From an uncultured Burkholderiales bacterium (GTDB taxonomy: Bacteria; Pseudomonadota; Gammaproteobacteria; Burkholderiales; Burkholderiaceae_C), in assembly GCA_937927685.1 (NCBI GenBank), contig CALBSC010000031.1:1-7286 (forward strand): a stretch of 7,286 bases of DNA, written 5' to 3'. Made by a program: the position numbers and the translations under genes. Each line of letters starts with the position of its first letter. Position 1 is the stretch's first letter. The notes under the pieces were generated by a model. That model made no database searches and was not told the origin of the DNA. It saw only the letters and a list, made by a program, of their open reading frames with translations. Below are positions 1-5,736 of the stretch, piece by piece.

Positions 1-310
1 GGCTGAACTGATTGAAGATGATGCTCAATCAGCCCCCATGACTGTCGCATTGCAGCACAACATTTATGAAACAGTCAGGGATATTCTGGACAGTTTGACA
101 CCCAACGAGGCCCGCATTCTGCGGATGCGGTTTGGAATTGACCTGTCAACAGATCACACGCTAGAGGAAATTGGACAGGTATTCGGGGTGACACGAGAAC
201 GCATCCGGCAGATTGAGTCCAAAGCCATGCGAAAGTTGAAGCATCCGTCCCGAAGCGACAAACTCAAAGACCTATTGGATACCGCCCATGAGCCCATCCA
301 AACAGAATAA
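1..310 (+). CDS. Sigma-70 family sigma factor, RpoD-type, C-terminal part only (5' end outside window)
   Basis: This is the 3' end of an RNA polymerase sigma factor. The reading frame is already open at base 2, so the apparent ATG at 38 is internal. The first residues (LIEDD) match the end of the region 3.2 finger. They are followed by region 4.1 (LTPNEARILRMRFGI), the link TDHTLEEIG, and the region 4.2 helix-turn-helix (VTRERIRQIE, then RKLKHPSRS), which binds the -35 promoter element. The sequence looks most like beta/gammaproteobacterial RpoD. It departs from the usual RpoD consensus: TPRE/AREA becomes TPNE, IEAKALRKLRHP becomes IESKAMRKLKHP, and DFIED becomes ELIED. It also has about nine extra residues (TAHEPIQTE) after the usual LRSFLD-like end. 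The next gene probably starts inside it, which suggests cotranscription. The family is certain. Whether this is the housekeeping sigma factor or a defence-linked paralogue is open, so no gene symbol is given. Confidence 0.93.
   Translation, partial: AELIEDDAQSAPMTVALQHNIYETVRDILDSLTPNEARILRMRFGIDLSTDHTLEEIGQVFGVTRERIRQIESKAMRKLKHPSRSDKLKDLLDTAHEPIQTE
288..310 (+). other. Sigma factor / GHKL ATPase coding overlap (23 bases)
   Basis: The ATG at 288 is read in a different frame from the sigma gene, whose TAA stop is at 308-310. If 288 is the true start, the two coding regions overlap by 23 bases. If translation starts at ATG 315 instead, they are 4 bases apart. In either case there is no room for a terminator or conventional promoter between them, so the sigma gene and the ATPase are probably on one transcript. 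Confidence 0.6.
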
Positions 311-1811
311 CCAGATGGCTACAAGGAACGCACCACCAAGGGCCAGCGCCATGCTGGAATCTCTGCGTGGGCTTGGTTACTCGACCGCTGCTGCACTGGC
401 CGACATCATCGACAACAGCATTTCCGCTGGTGCAACAACAGTGGATATCCAGTTCAACTGGAAAGAGAAGTCGAGCAACATCTATATTCTGGACAACGGG
501 TCCGGAATGAGTGACCAAGAGCTTGAGAGCGCCATGACACTTGGCGACAAAAACCCTCTCGACGCACGATCACCGAACGATCTTGGCCGATTCGGCATGG
601 GGCTCAAGACTGCCTCGTTTTCGCAATGCAAACGCCTCACGGTTGCATCCAGAAAGAACTGCGTCAGCAGCTGTCTGCGATGGGATCTGGATTTGCTCAC
701 AGCCAATCCGGACATGGGATGGGTCCTGATTGAAGGACCGGCACCCGGCTCCGAGGACCTGCCTGGAAAGCTGGAATCTCTCGACCACGGGACAATCGTG
801 ATTTGGGAGATTCTTGACCGCATCGTCACTGAAAGCTTTACGGTCAATGACTTCCTGGCCTTGATGGAAGAACAGGTCGAGCGTCACTTGGCCATGGTTT
901 TTCATCGGTTGCTCGAAGGACACCATCCCAAACTGCGACTCAACCTGAATGGGAAAAAGATCGAGGCATGGGATCCTTTCCTGAGTGGCCATCCCGCAAA
1001 ACCATGGACATCTCCTGTCCAGAGGCACATGACCTCATGCGGAAACATCGAAGTTCAATGCCACGTCCTCCCTCACAGGGACAAATTGACAGACAGGGAA
1101 TACGAGATCAACGGTGGTCCTGCCGGGTGGAACGCTCAACAGGGTTTTTACGTTTACCGAAACCAGCGGCTTCTGGTCGCTGGTGGATGGCTGGGGCTGG
1201 GACAGCCAAGAGCCTGGAACCGCGAAGAGCCCCACAGACTTGCACGCATTCGGCTGGACATCCCCAACACAGCAGATGCAGACTGGAAAATTGACGTCAA
1301 GAAGTCAGTTGCACGCCCCCCTGTAGCGTTACGTCCCTGGTTGACCAGTATGGCCACTGACACGCGGGAACGTGCCCGCCGGGTCTTTGCCTACCGAGGA
1401 AGCCCAACCAATATCAATGCGGGCACACCAATCGAGCAAGCCTGGAAGGTGGAACGTACGTCCAAGGGAATCCGCTACAGGATCGACGAGGCACATCCGA
1501 GCATTGCAGCGGTTCTTGATGACGCCACCTCCACCCAGAAGGATCTGATCATCAGCATGCTCAGGGTCATTGAAGAGACTGTTCCTGTTCAGAAAATCTG
1601 GCTGGACACCGCCGAGCAAAAGGAAACCCCAGTCACAAGCTTCGCTTCCAGCTCAGACGAAGCGGTTTTGAAGGTAATGAAAACCCTGTTCAGGAATATG
1701 GTTATACGCAAGGGCATGGATATTGCGGATGCAAGGGCGAGATTAGCCTGCACAGATCCTTTTCAGAATTTTCCTCATCTGATTGCACAGCTTTCCGAAC
1801 CGGAATCCTGA
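288..1811 (+). CDS. GHKL ATPase, MORC/MutL-like (paraMORC), of a predicted restriction/defence system
   Basis: The protein has 507 residues. The N-terminal GHKL (Bergerat-fold) ATP-binding site is complete: N-box DIIDN at 39-43, G1 box DNGSGM at 69-74, and G2 box GRFGMGLKTAS at 100-110. A later segment around 332-340 (DWKIDVKKS) sits where an S5-like transducer domain is expected and may supply the lysine that contacts ATP phosphate; that role is inferred. MutL, gyrase and Hsp90 carry Glu at the first N-box position, whereas this protein has Asp39. GHKL ATPases of this kind dimerise through the N-domain on ATP binding and act as clamps. Prokaryotic MORC-like members occur beside helicase-like ATPases and nucleases and are predicted to act in restriction, which matches the genes that follow. 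The ATG at 288 lies within the end of the sigma gene. ATGs at 315 (after the sigma stop) and 351 (preceded by AAGGG) are alternatives, and all retain the ATPase core. No strong Shine-Dalgarno sequence marks 288. Biochemical function is inferred. Confidence 0.9.
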   Translation: MSPSKQNNQMATRNAPPRASAMLESLRGLGYSTAAALADIIDNSISAGATTVDIQFNWKEKSSNIYILDNGSGMSDQELESAMTLGDKNPLDARSPNDLGRFGMGLKTASFSQCKRLTVASRKNCVSSCLRWDLDLLTANPDMGWVLIEGPAPGSEDLPGKLESLDHGTIVIWEILDRIVTESFTVNDFLALMEEQVERHLAMVFHRLLEGHHPKLRLNLNGKKIEAWDPFLSGHPAKPWTSPVQRHMTSCGNIEVQCHVLPHRDKLTDREYEINGGPAGWNAQQGFYVYRNQRLLVAGGWLGLGQPRAWNREEPHRLARIRLDIPNTADADWKIDVKKSVARPPVALRPWLTSMATDTRERARRVFAYRGSPTNINAGTPIEQAWKVERTSKGIRYRIDEAHPSIAAVLDDATSTQKDLIISMLRVIEETVPVQKIWLDTAEQKETPVTSFASSSDEAVLKVMKTLFRNMVIRKGMDIADARARLACTDPFQNFPHLIAQLSEPES

Positions 1812-1845
1812 ATGCGAAGATGAATTAGACCCGACTGGAATAGAA

Positions 1846-4743
1846 ATGAGCGAATTCAACAGGCCAACAAGCACCGTCATCAGCAATGCACAGAACCTGC
1901 TGATGGAACAAGCCACCCAGAACCCAACCGCTTCGCTGATCAAGGAAATGGTTGACCTGGCCGCTTCCATCATGCCTCGACGGGAAGATGAACCAATTGA
2001 TATCGAAGGTGCCATCGCTGAACTGATCCGTCGTTACAGTATCTGGATCGGTAAGAACTCCACACTCTCCGATGACAGTGATCACGAAACCTGGCTTGGT
2101 TCATCCCGGAAGAAGGGCTGGCGATACTGGCCAAGATACAGGGACATGCTGGAGCGAAAAATGCCTCCGGCCGCCATAGACGCGCTGGAAATCTCTACCG
2201 ACGAAGTGCTTGGCCTGCTTGAGGACCCCAACCGGACAGGTTCCTGGGACAGGCGTGGGCTGGTAGTCGGGCATGTGCAATCTGGGAAAACCGCGAACTA
2301 CACGGGACTGATCTGTAAAGCAGCTGACGCTGGCTACAAGATCATCATCATCCTGGCAGGTCTTCACAACAACCTTCGATCCCAGACCCAGATTCGACTC
2401 GAAGAAGGGTTTCTGGGCTACGAAACATCTGCCAATAACGATGTCGTCAAATACATCGGGGTAGGCGAACTGGGACGTGACCTGGAGATCAAGCCCAATT
2501 GCGCCACCAACCGAACTGAAAACGGTGACTTCAGCACAAAGGTCGCGAACCACCTGGCAATCACTCCAGAGGAACGCCCCTGGTTATTCGTCGTAAAGAA
2601 GAACAAAACCGTCCTTGATCGTCTGCTGAAATGGATCAAAAACCATGTCGCCGATGCCAGAGACAACGAAACCGGACTCAAATACGTCAGCAATCTCCCT
2701 CTGCTACTGATCGATGACGAGGCAGATAACGGGTCAGTTGATACCGGGGAGCAGACATTTGATTCCGAAGGCAACCCGGATCCGGATCACGAGCCCAAGG
2801 CAATCAACAGCCGAATCCGGAAAATCCTGCACAGCTTTGCAAAGTCAGCTTATGTCGGGTACACGGCCACCCCTTTCGCCAACGTGTTTATCCATAGGCA
2901 AGGGAAGACCACTGATGAGGGAGTGGACCTGTTTCCCAAGTCATTCATCATCAATCTCGCAGCTCCTTCCAATTACGTCGGTCCTGCACGTATCTTTGGC
3001 CTAAAAGATGTCGATGGAAGAACCGGAGGGCTTCCGCTCATGCGCGTCTTCAAGGACCACATGAGCGAAGACCGTCAGTCAGGCTGGATGCCAGAAAAAC
3101 ATGACAAGCATCATCAACCTCTCTATCTTGGCGTTGATGCCCTGCCCCCCTCGCTGAAGACTGCAATCCAGTCATTCGTGTTGGCCTGTGCTTCCCGCGA
3201 GTTACGCGGCCAGGGTAGCGAGCATTCCTCGATGCTGATTCACGTTACCCGCTATATCCAGGTTCAGAAGGATGTTCATAGGCAGGTAAAGGAATACGTC
3301 ACAGGGCTTCGCCAACGTATTACGCGTGGCGTTGATGACACCGAGTCTCTGGAACAGATGCGCAAGCTCTGGGAGGAGGATTCCTCGCCAACACGAACTG
3401 CTGTGATCGAGAGACTGGTTGAATCAGAAACCCAGCCTCCAGATCATTCCTGGGAAGAAATCCGACAGAAACTGGGAGATGTACTGTCCGATATTGAAGT
3501 GCGGATGATCAACGGCAAGGCAAAAGATGTCCTAGATTACGCCACTCCAGGCACCAAGGGACTGAAAGTGATTGCTGTCGGCGGCGACAAGCTCGCTCGG
3601 GGTCTTACGCTTGAAGGGCTTTGCACCAGTTACTTTGTCCGCACATCAAAAATGTACGACACCCTCATGCAAATGGGGCGATGGTTCGGGTACCGCCCTG
3701 GCTATCTGGATCTTTGCCGCCTGTACACCACCGATAATCTGATCGAGTGGTTTCAGCACATTGCTGATGCATCCGAGGAACTGCGCGACGAATTTGAAGC
3801 CATGAAGGACAGCGGGGCAACACCCAAGGACTATGGTCTCAGGGTCCAGTCGCATCCGGTTCTGCTGGTCACATCCCCTCTGAAAATGCGAACAGCAAAG
3901 GATTTGCAACTGTCTTTCAGCGGTGAAATCCTTGAGACTGTGGCGCTGCACTGTACTACTGCAATTCTGTCGAAGAATCTGGATGCAACCTCGAGACTCC
4001 TCCAGGCATGTGGATCTCCGCAAGAATCACCTGAAATCATCAGAATGCGGGAAGGCAAGCCCAAAAAATGGAACGGGCATCTCTGGAACAACGTGTCCAG
4101 CGAAGCTATTGCAGACTTCTTTGATGCCTACGCCACCCATCCGGCTGCACGCAAGGTCAATAGCCCCCTGATCCGGGATTTCATTCGGTCAATGGCCAAG
4201 ATCGGTCAATTGACCTCTTGGACAGTCTACCTGGCAGACGGTGGTGCCGGAGCCTCTTACCAGTTCACCGGTGGCCCCAGGGTTGATCGCATGATCAAGC
4301 GGAAAGCGGATGATTCACGCAGCGACCGCTATGCTATTGGACGCCCCGTCTCACCGCCAGATGAATCCATCGATCTTGATGGCCCTGCCTGGGACGCAGC
4401 CATGGCTTTGACTCTGAAAAACTGGAATCCAGACGCAGCTCGAGTTAAAGACGGTAAAAAGCCAGATGCGCCCACAGTGCCAAATGGTTTGGCTATCCGA
4501 CACATCAGAGGCATGGGCGTTCCAGAACAGGGAATACAGGCAGCGCCTGAGAGGGGCTTGCTAATACTGTACCCATTGGACCCGGATCAGGCCGAATTTG
4601 GTCCTGGCTTTGGTGACTGGAAAAAACCTGTCATTGCATTCGGCATCAGCTTCCCTGCCAGTGATGCCGGGGTGAAAGTCAAATATGCAGTGGATCATTT
4701 AACCCAAGCACAATGGGCTCAGGAATATGGCCAAGTTGATTGA
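1846..4743 (+). CDS. Z1-domain protein: large P-loop ATPase with superfamily II-like motifs, motor of the defence system
   Basis: From ATG 1846 the protein has 965 residues. Motifs in order are: Walker A GHVQSGKT at 142-149; Walker B LLLIDDEAD at 286-294; motif III-like YTATPFAN at 339-346; then the Z1 signature GGDKLARGLTLEG at 579-591 and TLMQMGRWFGYRPGY at 606-620. The last segment carries the Q..GR..GYR pattern, so Arg612 and/or Arg617 are candidate arginine fingers. The order matches superfamily II helicase-like ATPases with the Z1 domain as the second lobe. Z1-containing ATPases are known from the ATP-dependent restriction systems CglI and NgoAVII, so a role in driving or licensing DNA cleavage is expected. 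The roughly 230 residues between motif III and Z1 and the last 340 residues are not assigned; I see no nuclease motif in them. The frame is open further upstream to a TTG at 1783, inside the preceding gene. I prefer ATG 1846, 34 bases after the GHKL stop, with a weak GGA upstream. The 3' end overlaps the nuclease gene by 17 bases. Confidence 0.93.
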   Translation: MSEFNRPTSTVISNAQNLLMEQATQNPTASLIKEMVDLAASIMPRREDEPIDIEGAIAELIRRYSIWIGKNSTLSDDSDHETWLGSSRKKGWRYWPRYRDMLERKMPPAAIDALEISTDEVLGLLEDPNRTGSWDRRGLVVGHVQSGKTANYTGLICKAADAGYKIIIILAGLHNNLRSQTQIRLEEGFLGYETSANNDVVKYIGVGELGRDLEIKPNCATNRTENGDFSTKVANHLAITPEERPWLFVVKKNKTVLDRLLKWIKNHVADARDNETGLKYVSNLPLLLIDDEADNGSVDTGEQTFDSEGNPDPDHEPKAINSRIRKILHSFAKSAYVGYTATPFANVFIHRQGKTTDEGVDLFPKSFIINLAAPSNYVGPARIFGLKDVDGRTGGLPLMRVFKDHMSEDRQSGWMPEKHDKHHQPLYLGVDALPPSLKTAIQSFVLACASRELRGQGSEHSSMLIHVTRYIQVQKDVHRQVKEYVTGLRQRITRGVDDTESLEQMRKLWEEDSSPTRTAVIERLVESETQPPDHSWEEIRQKLGDVLSDIEVRMINGKAKDVLDYATPGTKGLKVIAVGGDKLARGLTLEGLCTSYFVRTSKMYDTLMQMGRWFGYRPGYLDLCRLYTTDNLIEWFQHIADASEELRDEFEAMKDSGATPKDYGLRVQSHPVLLVTSPLKMRTAKDLQLSFSGEILETVALHCTTAILSKNLDATSRLLQACGSPQESPEIIRMREGKPKKWNGHLWNNVSSEAIADFFDAYATHPAARKVNSPLIRDFIRSMAKIGQLTSWTVYLADGGAGASYQFTGGPRVDRMIKRKADDSRSDRYAIGRPVSPPDESIDLDGPAWDAAMALTLKNWNPDAARVKDGKKPDAPTVPNGLAIRHIRGMGVPEQGIQAAPERGLLILYPLDPDQAEFGPGFGDWKKPVIAFGISFPASDAGVKVKYAVDHLTQAQWAQEYGQVD
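4721..4743 (+). promoter_or_regulatory. Z1 / nuclease gene overlap with start site, probable translational coupling
   Basis: The nuclease ATG (4727-4729) precedes the Z1 stop TGA (4741-4743) by 14 bases, in another frame. AGGA at 4721-4724 is the only Shine-Dalgarno-like sequence, and its 2-base spacing to the ATG is short. An in-frame TTG at 4736 would be 11 bases from it, which is also poor. Reinitiation by ribosomes terminating on the Z1 gene is the simplest reading. Confidence 0.45.
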
Positions 4744-5731
4744 CGAAATTCAGCTTGCCTGGAATTCAATCCAGACCGCGCAAGGCACATCCGGATGGAA
4801 CACAGTGGCAGTTTTGCCAAACCATCCCGGCAGGTTCAGAGCTGGTCGCAATTTTCCAGATCAATGCGAAGCATTGCTCGCGGGATTTCGCAAAAGTGAG
4901 ATCTCGCGAAACGAAAAACTGCCAGAAGGTTTGGGATTCCACGTCACTCGTGTGAATTCTGAACAGGATGGATTGGTCTGGCTTGCATTGACCAAGAGTC
5001 CGAATGGCAACCTTGAGTTGTTCACCACCATGGTCTCAGATGTTCTTCAAGCGGCCCTGGCCACTGGCACCGGAGACCACAGTCGTGAATTGCGCGCTTT
5101 CCTTGGCAGGATTCGAGCGTGGCAGGAGTTCATGCGCAAGGGCGCCGTACCTTTGTCTGCAGAAAACGAAGTCGGTCTCGTAGGCGAACTAACCATTCTG
5201 GAGAAAATGCTGGAGGTCGGCTTGGCTCCTGAAGCAGCTATCGGAGCCTGGAGTGGGCCACTTGATGGACTCAGGGATTTCGAGCTTGGCTTTGGCGCCA
5301 TCGAGGTCAAGACCACTATTTCCTCCGCAGGACTGATCGCAAAAATTGGTTCGTTGGAACAACTCGATGACACGAACTGCAAGCCCATTTTTCTGGGTGC
5401 AGTCAAATATGCCTTGACCGAGAGTGGCCAAACACTCCCCGAAAAGATTTCTGCAATCAGGACACGGCTGGAATCTGATCCAATCACGCTTTCCGAGTTT
5501 GATGATCGAGTTCTTGCCGCTGGATACATGACAGCGCATTCGTCTCAATACCATCGCAGGTTTACCCTCCGGGAGCTCGCAATGCTTGAAGTTGGCGAGG
5601 ATTTCCCCCGGCTGATGCACGGCAACGTGACGCCCGGAGTTATCAGTGCACGATACGAAATCAATATCGAGCCCTTGCTCAGCCAGGATATTGGCCTGAC
5701 AACCGCTCTCAAGAAACTGGAAATGATCTGA
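4727..5731 (+). CDS. PD-(D/E)XK motif protein (DUF4420-like), putative restriction nuclease subunit
   Basis: The protein has 334 residues. The central part shows a PD-(D/E)XK nuclease core: GLVGEL with Glu154 in the first helix, Asp184 in RDFELG, then Glu193-Val-Lys195 in AIEVKTT. The D-x8-E-x-K spacing is normal for this fold, so all the usual metal-binding and catalytic residues are present. The C-terminal part has FPRL at 293-296 followed by a Tyr-containing strand, as I recall for the PD-(D/E)XK motif family once called DUF4420. The first 140 or so residues form an unassigned N-terminal domain. This is the only protein in the window with an intact nuclease signature, so it is the likely DNA-cutting component working with the Z1 and GHKL ATPases; this is inference from context. 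The ATG lies 17 bases inside the Z1 gene. An AGGA at 4721-4724 is only 2 bases before it, too close for a good ribosome site, so translation probably depends on ribosomes finishing the Z1 gene. No signal peptide or membrane segment is seen. Confidence 0.88.
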   Translation: MAKLIDEIQLAWNSIQTAQGTSGWNTVAVLPNHPGRFRAGRNFPDQCEALLAGFRKSEISRNEKLPEGLGFHVTRVNSEQDGLVWLALTKSPNGNLELFTTMVSDVLQAALATGTGDHSRELRAFLGRIRAWQEFMRKGAVPLSAENEVGLVGELTILEKMLEVGLAPEAAIGAWSGPLDGLRDFELGFGAIEVKTTISSAGLIAKIGSLEQLDDTNCKPIFLGAVKYALTESGQTLPEKISAIRTRLESDPITLSEFDDRVLAAGYMTAHSSQYHRRFTLRELAMLEVGEDFPRLMHGNVTPGVISARYEINIEPLLSQDIGLTTALKKLEMI

Positions 5732-5736
5732 ATATG
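5729..5736 (+). promoter_or_regulatory. Stop-start junction between nuclease and AIPR genes, probable translational coupling
   Basis: The nuclease stop TGA (5729-5731) is separated from the AIPR ATG (5734-5736) by two bases. The 20 bases upstream lack a strong purine-rich ribosome site, so coupled translation that holds the two proteins at related levels is likely. Confidence 0.45.

Noticed and set aside
236..278. Possible promoter for the ATPase (TTGAAG ... TATTGG)
   Set aside because: The spacing between the two hexamers is about 31 bases, far from the usual 16-18, and the boxes are in the conserved sigma coding sequence.
38..310. A standalone 90-residue sigma region 4 protein starting at ATG 38
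   Set aside because: The frame is open to the left edge and the upstream residues (LIEDD) match the sigma finger, so the ATG is internal to a longer sigma factor. A short independent product cannot be excluded, but nothing supports it.
570..1028. 152-codon open frame on the minus strand
   Set aside because: It is antisense to the GHKL ATPase core, with no recognisable family and no ribosome site of note.
1783..1845. TTG-initiated 21-residue N-terminal extension of the Z1 protein
   Set aside because: The start would be a TTG inside the GHKL gene with no Shine-Dalgarno sequence. The extension (HSFPNRNPECEDE...) is low in structure and the ATG at 1846 gives a normal start.
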